Part shown: positions 31,898-41,613 of the stretch, one piece after another
Position numbering within the stretch: position 1 is the first letter of the stretch
Layout: each line of letters begins with the position of its first letter
Source of the DNA: Pseudomonadales bacterium
GTDB lineage: Bacteria; Pseudomonadota; Gammaproteobacteria; Pseudomonadales; Azotimanducaceae
Reading direction: 5' to 3'
NCBI GenBank assembly: GCA_022825925.1
Contig: JAJDVW010000105.1
Span: forward strand, 26,624-90,623
DNA: 64,000 bases
The notes under the pieces: generated by a model
The model's input: the letters and a program-made list of their open reading frames with translations, nothing else
Database searches by the model: none
What the model was told of the DNA's origin: nothing
Position numbers and translations under genes: made by a program

Positions 31898-32683
31898 GTG
31901 ACCGCGCGCATGTGGAGTCATGCGCGTCTCGATGGAGGCGGTCGGGCCCTTCTGATGGGGGCCGTCGTGTGTCTGCTGGCGGCCTCATGGACGGACGCCG
32001 CGGCCGATGCGGCCCCCAGCGACGCAGCCCGCACGGCGCTCGCCGCGGGCCTCTGGGAGACGGCCGCGGACCTCGGCGAAGCAACGGGCACGGCGGACGG
32101 ATGGGCCGTTGCCACGGAGGCCCTGGCCATCCACGCTCACTACGTGGCGCCCGAGGCGGAGCGCGAGGCGCTGTTGCAGCGGGCGATGGCGCTGGCCGAG
32201 AAAGCGGTACTGGCGGAGCCGACGAACCCCGCAGCACGCTTCCAGCTCGCGCATGCGGTGGGCCGCTATGCACAGCACCTGTCGCCCATGCGCGCGCTTC
32301 GGGAAGGCTACGTGGGCCGCTCGCGCGACCTGGTCGAAGACGTGCTCGAACTGGACCCCGACATGGTGCTGGCACGCCTGCAGCTCGGTTCCTGGCACGC
32401 CGACGTCGTAGGCCAGGCGGGGCGCCTCGTCGCGCGCCTGACGCACGGGGCGACGGAGAAGAAGGCGCTGCAACATTACGAACGCGCCCTCGAGTTGGCG
32501 GGCGACGACCTCGTCGTCTACACGGAAATCGGCCGCGGGCTGTTGCGTCTTGGCCGGCGCAAGCACGGCGCGCGTGCGCAGGAACTCCTGGGCCGGGCGG
32601 TCGCGCTCGAGCCACGCGACGCCTTCGAGCGCATCCTGCATGCTCGGGCCGCCGGCCAACTGGCCGAGCTGGAGCGGGACTGA
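31898..32683 (+). CDS. Exported TPR-like protein
   Basis: Signal peptide, TPR-like helices (AVLAEPTNPAARFQLAHAVGRYAQ). Confidence 0.65.
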   Translation: MTARMWSHARLDGGGRALLMGAVVCLLAASWTDAAADAAPSDAARTALAAGLWETAADLGEATGTADGWAVATEALAIHAHYVAPEAEREALLQRAMALAEKAVLAEPTNPAARFQLAHAVGRYAQHLSPMRALREGYVGRSRDLVEDVLELDPDMVLARLQLGSWHADVVGQAGRLVARLTHGATEKKALQHYERALELAGDDLVVYTEIGRGLLRLGRRKHGARAQELLGRAVALEPRDAFERILHARAAGQLAELERD

Positions 32684-32686
32684 AGG

Positions 32687-33847
32687 ATGCACGTGCCCTC
32701 CGCCTACAGCGCCGGCCTGCCGCGCGGGCGCGCCGTCGACGCCGCGCTCGCGGACGGCTACGTGGCGCACACGAGCGTCGGCGATCCGCAGCTCGATCCG
32801 GTGATGGAGGAGCTGAGCGAACTCCCGCCCCAGGACCTGCACCGGTTCATCCGCGCGGGCATCGAACAGCAGAGCGACCTCTGCCACGCGCCCGACGCGC
32901 TACGCCGTTTCTTCGCGGAAGCGGCGGAGCCGCCGTCATGGCTCGACCACGAGGCGCACAGGCCGGCGCAGCGGGCGTTCGTTGCGAACAGCACGAACGT
33001 GCTGATCGGTTTCGTCGCCGGCGTCCTGATCGAGGGCTTCTCCACCCTGATCGCCAAGTCGTTCGCGGCGACGGGCCGCGTGTTGACGCCGGCGTCGGCG
33101 CGGCGGCGCCTGATGCAGAACAACCGCCACCTGCTGGAGGTCTTCTTTCCCGGCGGGCTGGAGCGCGTCGGCGACGGCTGGAAGCTGTCCATGCGGCTGC
33201 GGTTCGTGCATGCCCGCGTGCGTCACCTGCTGGCCCACTCTCCCGTCTGGGACATCGCGCATCTGGGCACGCCGATCAGCGCCGCGCACATGGCGTTCGC
33301 CACCAGCGTGTTCTCGGCGCGCCTGCTCCACCATGCGGCGCTCGTCGGCGCGGTCTTCGACGACGAGGAGGAGGCCAGCGTGATGCAGGTATGGCGTTAC
33401 GCCGGGCACGTGATGGGCGTGCCGGAGACGGCCCTGTTCGCCGACCGGGAACATGCCGATCGCATCGTCACCGTAGGGCGGCTGTGCGAACCGGAGCCGG
33501 ACACGGACTCGGCCGCCATGGCGAACGCCCTCATCGGCGCTATTCCGCTGGTGGCCGGCATCGACGATCCGGCTGAGCAGCGCCGCGTGTCCAAGCTCGC
33601 GTACCGGCTGTCGCGGGCGTTGATCGGGCACGACCTCGCCGATAAGCTGGAGTTTCCCAGGATGTACACGAGCGGCGCCCTGCTCGGCTTCCGCTTGAGA
33701 CAGCGGCTGGAGAAGTTCCGTGCCGGCGCGAGTGGCGTCCGCTCGCAGAACTTCACGCAGATGCTGGACATTTCCGTGTACGACGACCCCGACGTCACCT
33801 ACCGCATGCCGGACCATTACGACTCGACGAGGTCGAGCCAATGGTAG
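32687..33847 (+). CDS. Oxygenase MpaB family protein (DUF2236 / rubber-oxygenase-like)
   Basis: FVANSTNVLIGFVAGVLIEGFSTLIAKSFAATGRV, RVRHLLAHSPVWD. Confidence 0.75.
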   Translation: MHVPSAYSAGLPRGRAVDAALADGYVAHTSVGDPQLDPVMEELSELPPQDLHRFIRAGIEQQSDLCHAPDALRRFFAEAAEPPSWLDHEAHRPAQRAFVANSTNVLIGFVAGVLIEGFSTLIAKSFAATGRVLTPASARRRLMQNNRHLLEVFFPGGLERVGDGWKLSMRLRFVHARVRHLLAHSPVWDIAHLGTPISAAHMAFATSVFSARLLHHAALVGAVFDDEEEASVMQVWRYAGHVMGVPETALFADREHADRIVTVGRLCEPEPDTDSAAMANALIGAIPLVAGIDDPAEQRRVSKLAYRLSRALIGHDLADKLEFPRMYTSGALLGFRLRQRLEKFRAGASGVRSQNFTQMLDISVYDDPDVTYRMPDHYDSTRSSQW

Positions 33848-33905
33848 CGGCCCCACCCGTGTGCGGCGGTGGGGCGACGGCGTGCCCGAAGCCACGGAGG
33901 CGGCC

Positions 33906-36224
33906 ATGAGCGCGCCCCTGCTGGATCGGTTCGCCGCCGGCGTCCTGCAGCGCCGCTGGCTGGTGGTGGCCATGGCCACCGCGGTCATGCTCGGTGCGAC
34001 GGCCGGCGTCCCCTTCATCGGGGTGACCAACGATCACCGCGTGCTGTTCGACGAGCACGACCCGCAGCTGCTCGCCCTGGAAGCGCTGGACGAGACCTAT
34101 ACCGAGTCCAACACGGCCCTCATCGCCGTCGGCCCGGCCGAGGGAACCGTGTTCACGGAGCCGATACTCACGATCGTCGAAGAGTTGACGGAGGCGGCGT
34201 GGCAGGTCCCCTACGCGACCCGCGTGGACTCGTTGACCAACTACTCGCACAGCGAGGCCGACGGCGACGACCTCGTGGTCGGGCCGCTGGTGGTCGGAGC
34301 GTCGGCGCTCGACGCCGCGGAGATCGCGCGGGTCGAGTCGATCGCGCTCGGCTCCGTCGAGACCGCCGGGCGCCTGGTCTCGCACGACGGCCGGGTGGCG
34401 GCCGTATCGATCAACTTCGCGCTGCCGGAGGACAAGGACGCGGCGGTCCTCGAGATCACGGACTACCTGCGCGCGCTGCTGGACGAGTGGCGCGCCACGG
34501 CCGGCGAGCGCGGCGTGGACGCATCGTTCCACGTCACGGGCGAGGTGCCGATGAACCGCGCCTTCGCCGACGCCACGCGGGACGACCTGGAGCAGCTCAC
34601 CCCCATCGTGTTCCTGGTCATCGTCGCGATGACGTTCGCGCTCCTGCGTTCGCTGGTCGCGACGCTCGCGGTCGTCGGCATGCTCATGTTCACGATCAAC
34701 ACGACCATGGGGCTGGCCGGGTGGGCCGGCGCCGTGTTCAACCCGGTGAACGCGGGCGTCCCCATCATCGTCCTCACCATCGCCGTGGCCGACTCCATAC
34801 ACATCGTGACCACGACCCTCGCCGGCCTGCGGCGGGGCCTGGAACGCAACGCGGCGATCATCGAGTCCCTGCGGGTCAACGCGCATCCCGTGCTCCTGAC
34901 TTCCGTGACGACCGCCATCGCCTTCCTGACGCTGAACGCCTCGGAATCGCCGCCGTTCCACGTCCTTGGCAACCTGGTCGCGTTCGGCGTGCTGGCCGCC
35001 TTCGCATACTCCATGACGCTGCTGCCGGCGCTGCTGTCGCTGCTGCCGCTGCGGGCACGCGGCGAGCCGCTCGGGCCCGCAAGCGGGGCCGCGTTCTTCG
35101 ACCATCTCGCCGACTTCGTGACGCGCCGGCGGCACGTGCTGCTGTGGACCGTCGGACTCGCAACCGTGGCGCTCGCCACCGGCGCCTGGCGCATCGAGTT
35201 CACGGACAACTGGACGCGCTACTTCGACGACCGCTACGAGTTCCGGCGTGACACGGACTTCGTCATGGACCACCTGACCGGACTCGAGTCCTGGGAGTAC
35301 TCCCTGGACGCGGGGCGCGAGCAGGGCATCACCGACCCGGAATACCTGCGGCAGGTCGATGCGTTCGCCGAATGGCTGCGGGAACAGCCCGAGGTGAGCC
35401 ACGTGCAGGCGTTCCCCGACATCATGCGGCGCCTGAACCGCAACATGCACGGAGACGACCCGGCGTACGACCGGCTCCCGGACGACGCCGGGCTCGCGAG
35501 CCAGTACCTGCTGCTGTACGAGCTCTCACTGCCGTTCGGGAAGGACCTGAACGACCGGATCGACGTCGCCAAGTCCTCGACCCGCCTCACCGCGACGGCG
35601 CAAGGCGGGTTGACCTCGGCGCAGCAGCGCGCGCTGGACGCCCGTGCGCAGGCGTGGCTGCGCGCCAACGCGCCGGACCTGCACACGGCGGCGACGGGCT
35701 TCACGATGACCTTCGCGCACCTGTCGGAACGCAACATCGACAGCATGCTGCGGGCGACCGTACTGGCGATGGGCGCGATCTCGCTGGTGCTGATCTGGGT
35801 GCTGCGGAGCTGGCGCGTGGGGCTCATGAGCCTGGTGCCGAACTACGTGCCGGCGCTCCTGACGTTCGGACTATGGGGCTACGTGGTCGGGCAGGTGGGA
35901 CTCGCCGGGTCGGTGATGACGGCGATCGCGTTCGGCATCATCGTCGACGACACCACGCACTTCCTCACCAAGTACCAGCGCGCGCGACAGGCCGGCGCCG
36001 AGGCCGCGGAGGCCGTGCGCGCCGCATTCGCCGCAACCGGCCGGGCGCTGTGGACCACGACGGCGATACTCGCCGCCGGTTTTCTCGTGTTCGCGTCGTC
36101 CGGCTTCGAAGTGAGCTTCGCGCTCGGCACAATGGTCGCCATCACCGTCGTGTTCGCGCTGTTCGCGGACTTCCTTCTGCTACCGCCCATCCTCATGGCG
36201 CTCGACCGGAGAAGCAAGCAATGA
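33906..36224 (+). CDS. MMPL/RND family transporter
   Basis: Two six-TM blocks; AFGIIVDDTTHFLTKYQRAR. Confidence 0.9.
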   Translation: MSAPLLDRFAAGVLQRRWLVVAMATAVMLGATAGVPFIGVTNDHRVLFDEHDPQLLALEALDETYTESNTALIAVGPAEGTVFTEPILTIVEELTEAAWQVPYATRVDSLTNYSHSEADGDDLVVGPLVVGASALDAAEIARVESIALGSVETAGRLVSHDGRVAAVSINFALPEDKDAAVLEITDYLRALLDEWRATAGERGVDASFHVTGEVPMNRAFADATRDDLEQLTPIVFLVIVAMTFALLRSLVATLAVVGMLMFTINTTMGLAGWAGAVFNPVNAGVPIIVLTIAVADSIHIVTTTLAGLRRGLERNAAIIESLRVNAHPVLLTSVTTAIAFLTLNASESPPFHVLGNLVAFGVLAAFAYSMTLLPALLSLLPLRARGEPLGPASGAAFFDHLADFVTRRRHVLLWTVGLATVALATGAWRIEFTDNWTRYFDDRYEFRRDTDFVMDHLTGLESWEYSLDAGREQGITDPEYLRQVDAFAEWLREQPEVSHVQAFPDIMRRLNRNMHGDDPAYDRLPDDAGLASQYLLLYELSLPFGKDLNDRIDVAKSSTRLTATAQGGLTSAQQRALDARAQAWLRANAPDLHTAATGFTMTFAHLSERNIDSMLRATVLAMGAISLVLIWVLRSWRVGLMSLVPNYVPALLTFGLWGYVVGQVGLAGSVMTAIAFGIIVDDTTHFLTKYQRARQAGAEAAEAVRAAFAATGRALWTTTAILAAGFLVFASSGFEVSFALGTMVAITVVFALFADFLLLPPILMALDRRSKQ

Positions 36225-37036
36225 ACCTTCCCGCATTCCGTTGCACGGCGGCCCTGCTCGCGGGCGCCTGCGTGACCGTCGGCATGCCGACCGAGGTGGC
36301 GGCGCAGGCCGACACCGCCGCGGAGGAGCGGGGGCTCTCCATCGCCCGCGAGGCGCGAGATCGCAAGGCCGGCTTCGGGAGCTTCACCGCGGGTCAGACG
36401 ATGCTGCTGCGCAGCAAGTCGGGCAGGGAGAGCCTGCGCCACCTGCGGGTCAAGGTCCTCGAGGCCGCGGGCGACGGCGACCGCAGCCTGTTCGTGTTCG
36501 ACGAACCGCGCGACGTGCGCGGCACCGCCTTCCTCGTCCACGCGCACAAGGACCGGGCCGACGACCAGTGGCTCTACCTCCCGGCGCTGGACCGGGTCAA
36601 GCGCATCAGCTCGGCCAACCGCTCGGGCTCGTTCATGGGCAGCGAGTTCGCCTACGAGGACATGACGCCGCCGGAGGTGGAGCAGTTCACCTACGCCCAC
36701 CTCCGCGACGAGGCGTGCGGCGAACTGACGTGCACGGTGGTCGAGCGCACGCCGGTGGACACGCGCTCCGCGTACCGGCGCCAGCTCGCGTGGCAGGACA
36801 CGGACGAACTGCGGTTGTGGAAGGTGGAGTACTACGATCGCCGGGACACGCTGCTGAAGACCCTTGACGTGCGCGGCTACGAACGCTACGCCGGCCGCTA
36901 CTGGCACGCGGCCGAGATGACGATGGTGAACCACCTTACGGGCAAGAGCACCGTGCTCACCTGGAGCGACTACGTGTTCGGCGCCGAGGTCAGCCCGCGC
37001 GAGTTCACCCAGACCGGCCTGAGACGCGCGCGCTGA
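36221..37036 (+). CDS. Outer membrane lipoprotein-sorting protein (LolA/DUF1329-like fold)
   Basis: DRWLYLPAL-type motif DQWLYLPALDRVKRISSANRSGSFMGSEFAYEDM. Confidence 0.85.
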   Translation: MNLPAFRCTAALLAGACVTVGMPTEVAAQADTAAEERGLSIAREARDRKAGFGSFTAGQTMLLRSKSGRESLRHLRVKVLEAAGDGDRSLFVFDEPRDVRGTAFLVHAHKDRADDQWLYLPALDRVKRISSANRSGSFMGSEFAYEDMTPPEVEQFTYAHLRDEACGELTCTVVERTPVDTRSAYRRQLAWQDTDELRLWKVEYYDRRDTLLKTLDVRGYERYAGRYWHAAEMTMVNHLTGKSTVLTWSDYVFGAEVSPREFTQTGLRRAR

Positions 37037-38682
37037 GCGGCCGGCGTCCAAGGCTCGCCCGTCGACTCCTCGGCGCGGCGGCCGCGGCGGTCCTTTTCGC
37101 CGCCGCCAGCCAGGCCCACGCCACCGCCGCGGTATTCGGCAGCTTCCGCAGCCTCGACAACGCCGCGCGCGAACACCAGCGCCTCGGCGCCCTGCTGCGG
37201 GTGCCGCTGGCCGTCGTCGCGGTGGAGACCGACGGCGTCACGCTGTACCGCGTCGTGTCGACCGAGACCCCGGACGAGGCGACGGCGCGCGCGCTGGTGG
37301 AGCGTGCAAGGCTGGCCGGCGTCCTGGGCGCGTGGTACTGGCGGGAAGGTCCGCCGGCTCCGGCCGTCGCCCCGACCGCGGACGACGAGACGCCGCCGTC
37401 CGTCGCGGAGCGCGCGGACCCCCACGGGCCAGCGGACGCTTCGGAACCGACGGGCGTCCCCGAAGCTCCGAGGGCCGCGCAGGAAACGCCTCCCGCGTCG
37501 CGCCGCGAACCGTGGATCGACTACTGGGCGTTCTCCGGCGACGTCAGCCTCGAGGGCCGCTGGCATCCGAATCCGCCCCTGCACCCCGGCCAGCGGGCGC
37601 ACGCAAACGGCCTCGTCCTGCGGCCGGAACTCTACCTGGAGGACCGCGCCGGGCGGAGCCTGACGGTCGCGCCGTTCTTCCGGTACGACGCCGCCGACCC
37701 CGACCGCACGCACGGCGACCTGCACAAGGCGTACGTCCTGCTGCTCGGCATGGTGGGCGGCGCCAGCGAGTGGGAGCTGCGGCTGGGGGTCGACCGGGTG
37801 TTCTGGGGCGTCACCGAGTCGCAGCACCTCGTCGACATCGTCAACCAGGTCGATCTCGTCGAGCACCCGAACGAGAAGGCCCGGCTCGGCCAGTTCATGG
37901 CGCACGCAACGCTGTCCGGCGACTGGGGCGCCTTCGAACTGTTCGGCATCACCGGCCACCGCGCACGCACGTTCTCCGGTCGCGCCGGCCGCCTGCGCCT
38001 GCCCTTGCTCATCGACCAGGACGCTCCGGTCTACGAGAGCGGCGCCGGGGAGTGGCACATGGACGTCGCCGCCCGTTACACGCGCAGCATCGGTCTGCTG
38101 GACGTGGGCCTGAGCGTCTTCGACGGCACGGCGCGCGAACCGTTCCTGCTCCCGGTCCTGGACGCCCGGGCGGGGCCCGTTCTTCATCCGTACTACCGCA
38201 AGATCGGCCAGTTCGGCCTCGACGCGCAGCTCACCGCCGGCGCCGGCCTGTACAAGCTCGAGGCCATCCGGCGGAGCGGCGCGTACAACCTCCTCGGCCG
38301 GGAAGAGGACTACACGGCGTTCGTCGTCGGCGGGGAGTACACGTTGTACGGCCTGTTCGGGTCCGCGGTGGACCTCGGCCTGCTGGCCGAGTGGAACTAC
38401 GACGGACGCCGCCAGCGCGCGACCAGCCGCTTCCAGAACGACCTGTTCTTCGGCACGCGGGTCGCGCTGAACGACGCCGAGGGCACGGAGCTGATCCTGG
38501 GTGCGCTCACCGACCGCGACCACGACTCGCAGTTCGTCTCGCTGGAGATCAACCGCCGGCTGTGGGGCAACTGGTCGCTCCGGTTCGAGACGGTGCTGCT
38601 GCGCAACGTCGGCACGACCGACCTGCTCCATGCCCTGCGCGACGACAGCTTCGTGGGGCTGGATCTTGTGTACAGCTTCTAG
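37033..38682 (+). CDS. Outer-membrane beta-barrel protein with N-terminal SPOR-like domain; start codon uncertain (CTG at 37033 possible)
   Basis: Signal peptide RRLLGAAAAAVLFAAASQAHA and SPOR-like repeat lie upstream of the first ATG/GTG/TTG; C-terminal YSF. Confidence 0.65.
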   Translation: MSGRRPRLARRLLGAAAAAVLFAAASQAHATAAVFGSFRSLDNAAREHQRLGALLRVPLAVVAVETDGVTLYRVVSTETPDEATARALVERARLAGVLGAWYWREGPPAPAVAPTADDETPPSVAERADPHGPADASEPTGVPEAPRAAQETPPASRREPWIDYWAFSGDVSLEGRWHPNPPLHPGQRAHANGLVLRPELYLEDRAGRSLTVAPFFRYDAADPDRTHGDLHKAYVLLLGMVGGASEWELRLGVDRVFWGVTESQHLVDIVNQVDLVEHPNEKARLGQFMAHATLSGDWGAFELFGITGHRARTFSGRAGRLRLPLLIDQDAPVYESGAGEWHMDVAARYTRSIGLLDVGLSVFDGTAREPFLLPVLDARAGPVLHPYYRKIGQFGLDAQLTAGAGLYKLEAIRRSGAYNLLGREEDYTAFVVGGEYTLYGLFGSAVDLGLLAEWNYDGRRQRATSRFQNDLFFGTRVALNDAEGTELILGALTDRDHDSQFVSLEINRRLWGNWSLRFETVLLRNVGTTDLLHALRDDSFVGLDLVYSF

Positions 38683-38739
38683 TATGCAAGGGGTGGTAGA
38701 GTGGCGCGGACGGCACTTGCCTCTCGGAAGGAGGCGGCG

Positions 38740-38760
38740 ATGGCGCTGGTGACGGCATGA
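38740..38760 (+). CDS. Candidate mini-ORF MALVTA* overlapping the squalene synthase start
   Basis: AAGGAGG 4 nt upstream of ATG; its stop overlaps ATG at 38757 (ATGA). Confidence 0.35.
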   Translation: MALVTA

Positions 38761-39863
38761 CCGCGGCGGCCAGTCTGCTCGACGGCGAGCAAGCCGTCGC
38801 TTATCAGGAGCAGGCGCTCCTGCACGTCTCGCGCACCTTCGCGCTGACCATCCCACAGCTCCCGCAGGCGTTGCGGGAGGTGGTCGGCAACGCGTACCTG
38901 CTGTGCCGGATCGCCGACACCATCGAGGACGAGCCGGCGTTGTCCGTACCGGACAAGGTAGCGCTCCTCCGCGAGTTTTCGGACGTGGTCGCGGGCCGGG
39001 CTCCGGCCGAGCCGTTCGCCGCGCATCTGCTGCCCGGGTTGTCCGACGCGACCGCGGACGGCGAGAAGGAGCTGGTCCGGCGGACGCCGGTCGTGACCGG
39101 CCTCACCCACGGGTTCAACCCCGCCCAGCGTGCCGCGATCGAGCGCTGCATCGACGTCATGACCGTCGGCATGAGCGAGTTCGGTGGGGGTTCTCGAAGT
39201 GGTCTGGAGACGCCGCGCAACCTCGAGCGCTACACCTACTGCGTAGCCGGCGTGGTAGGGGAGATGATCACCGACCTCGTGTGCGACTACTCCAAGGACA
39301 TCGCGGCGCGGCGCGACCGCCTCTATCCGTTGGCCGCGCAGTTCGGTCACGGCCTGCAGCTCGTCAACATCCTCAAGGACGTGTGGGAGGACCAGCGTCG
39401 GGGCGTCTGCTGGCTCCCGCGAGCCGCATTCCCAAACGGCGTCGACCTGTCCTCCCCCGCGACGCGCGGCCAGCCGGGGTTCGTCGAGGGGTTGACCCAC
39501 CTCGTCGCGACCGCGCAGGGGTACCTCGACGCGGCCTTCGCCTACACCGTCCTGATCCCGGCCCGCGAGACGGGGATCCGGCGTTTCCTGCTATGGACGC
39601 TCGGTCTCGCCGTCCTGACCCTGCGCCGCATCCACGGCAATCCGCGCTTCGCGAGCGGCGCCGAGGTCAAGGTGCCACGGGGGCACGTCCGGGCGATCGT
39701 GCTCACGACCAGCGCCGCGGCCCGGTCCGCCGGGGCCCTGCGCTGGCTGTTTCGGCGCGCCACGGCGCCGCTGCCGCGCCCCGAAGCCAACAAGGGCGCA
39801 TCGGAGGAACGGTCGCGCAAGCGCGCGGCGGCGGGCGCGGACCGGTCGTCCAGCTCCGGCTGA
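38757..39863 (+). CDS. Squalene/phytoene synthase family protein
   Basis: SRTFALTIPQLP, AYLLCRIADTIEDE, GLQLVNILKDVWEDQRRG. Confidence 0.9.
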   Translation: MTAAASLLDGEQAVAYQEQALLHVSRTFALTIPQLPQALREVVGNAYLLCRIADTIEDEPALSVPDKVALLREFSDVVAGRAPAEPFAAHLLPGLSDATADGEKELVRRTPVVTGLTHGFNPAQRAAIERCIDVMTVGMSEFGGGSRSGLETPRNLERYTYCVAGVVGEMITDLVCDYSKDIAARRDRLYPLAAQFGHGLQLVNILKDVWEDQRRGVCWLPRAAFPNGVDLSSPATRGQPGFVEGLTHLVATAQGYLDAAFAYTVLIPARETGIRRFLLWTLGLAVLTLRRIHGNPRFASGAEVKVPRGHVRAIVLTTSAAARSAGALRWLFRRATAPLPRPEANKGASEERSRKRAAAGADRSSSSG

Positions 39864-39991
39864 CCGCCCCGCGAGAGCGGCGGGGTCGCCGGCCCGGGCG
39901 CTCGATCGACACCCCGCCCGGGTCGACTTCGGCTGGCGCCCGGTCCTCGCAGCACTTAGTCTTTGCGCTCCTTTCTCCAGGAGTTCCCGCC

Positions 39992-40753
39992 ATCCACCGC
40001 ACCATCCACCGCACCAAAGACAAGCTCAAGGCCGGCGAGACGGTCGTCGGCACCACGGCCCATGCCGGCAGCGACACGCGTTTCCTGTCCGGCGCCGGGT
40101 TCGACTTCCTGCTCTTCGACACGCAACACTCGACGGACGACATCAAGGGGCTCGTGCGCGCCGTCGGCGGCACCCGCGGCACCGACGCCAGTCCCATCGT
40201 GCGGGTCGGCGACCTGCGGCCGGACCAGATCTGCTACGCCCTCGACATCGGCGCCAAGGGCATCGTCGTACCGATGGTGAACAACCCGGACGAGGCCGCG
40301 CAGATGGTGAACTGGTGCCGCTACCCCTTCGCCGGCGCGCGCAGTTCCGCCGGCATGCGCGGCGACTGGGGCGAGTTCTCGAGCTACCGCGAGTACATGG
40401 ACGCGGTCAACGAACAGCTCCTGATCATCCCGATGATCGAGACGCAGGAGGCCCTGGACGGGATCGAGGACATCCTGCGCGTGGACGGCATTGACGTCCT
40501 CCTCGTCGGTCCGTCCGACCTGTCCATCAACATCGATGTCCCGCTCGACTACACGAACGCGAAGTACCACGCCGCCCTCGACCGGATCGGGGCGGCCTGC
40601 CAGGCCGCCGGCGTCGCGCCGGGGATGTTCTTCGTCCCGCCAGGGATCTCGCCCGCCGAGCTGATGGAGAAGGGTTTCCGGTTCTTCACCCTGCCCTGGG
40701 CGGGCTGGGCGACCGAGGGGATCCAGGCGGGGCTGGCGGCGGTGCGGCGATAG
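39992..40753 (+). CDS. HpcH/HpaI aldolase family protein; start codon uncertain
   Basis: DFLLFDTQHS, DIGAKGIVVPMVNNPDEA, DVLLVGPSDLSI; no ATG/GTG/TTG at the expected N-terminus. Confidence 0.8.
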   Translation: MHRTIHRTKDKLKAGETVVGTTAHAGSDTRFLSGAGFDFLLFDTQHSTDDIKGLVRAVGGTRGTDASPIVRVGDLRPDQICYALDIGAKGIVVPMVNNPDEAAQMVNWCRYPFAGARSSAGMRGDWGEFSSYREYMDAVNEQLLIIPMIETQEALDGIEDILRVDGIDVLLVGPSDLSINIDVPLDYTNAKYHAALDRIGAACQAAGVAPGMFFVPPGISPAELMEKGFRFFTLPWAGWATEGIQAGLAAVRR

Positions 40754-40769
40754 CGGCGGCGGCCTTCGC

Positions 40770-41480
40770 GTGACGCTGCGCGTCGAGGACCTACAGGTCC
40801 TGTTCGAGGTCGGAGACCGGGTCCGGTTCCCCACCGCCGACGGCACGCTGACCGGAACGGTGGAGAAACTCAACCCGGCGCGGGCACGGGTCCGCTGCGG
40901 CGCCGATGTCTGGACGGTGCCGTACGCCGGGCTCGATCACGCCTCCGGCGCATCCGCACGGGAACGCGGCGAACGCGCCGCCAGACTCAAGGACGTCGCC
41001 GCCAATGCCCGCGCCCTCATGGACCGCAACGGCCTCCACGCATGGTCATTCCGGTTCGGCAACGCACGGCAGAAGCTGGGCGAGTGCCGCGCGAAAGAGA
41101 AGCTGATCGTACTCAGCCGCACGCACGCGACGCAGGGCGCGCCCGACGACGTCGCGGACACCATCCTCCACGAAATCGCGCATGCGCTCGCCGGTCCCGA
41201 GGCCGGTCACGGACCCGCCTGGAAGGCGATCGCCCGGCGGCTGGGGGCGACGCCGGCCAGCCGGGCGCACGAGAGCGACGCGGCGCGCCGAACGCGGGAG
41301 GCGGCCAGGGCGGGATTCCGGGCGGGCGACACCGTCGAGTTCACCGGACGGGGAGAGGTCCGCACGGGCGTCATCGAGCGGATGAACCCCAAGCGCGCCA
41401 AGGTGCGCAGCGGCGACACGGTCTGGTTCGTCCCGTATCCGCGACTGCGGCCCATCCGGCGCTCGCGGCCCCGCGAGTAG
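40770..41480 (+). CDS. SprT-like metalloprotease with flanking SH3/KOW-like repeats
   Basis: TILHEIAHALAGPEAGHGPAWKAIARRLG; two similar repeats, FEVGDRVRF... and FRAGDTVEF... Confidence 0.78.
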   Translation: MTLRVEDLQVLFEVGDRVRFPTADGTLTGTVEKLNPARARVRCGADVWTVPYAGLDHASGASARERGERAARLKDVAANARALMDRNGLHAWSFRFGNARQKLGECRAKEKLIVLSRTHATQGAPDDVADTILHEIAHALAGPEAGHGPAWKAIARRLGATPASRAHESDAARRTREAARAGFRAGDTVEFTGRGEVRTGVIERMNPKRAKVRSGDTVWFVPYPRLRPIRRSRPRE

Positions 41481-41613
41481 CGTCGCCCGACGCCACGCTC
41501 AGCGCCTGCGGCCACAGCCTGCCAGGGCCGCAGGACTTCCGAACGTCCCGGCAACGCGGCACACTTGCGCCCGGCCAGTCTCGCTTCACCCTCCAGGAAC
41601 CCAAGGAGCAGCC

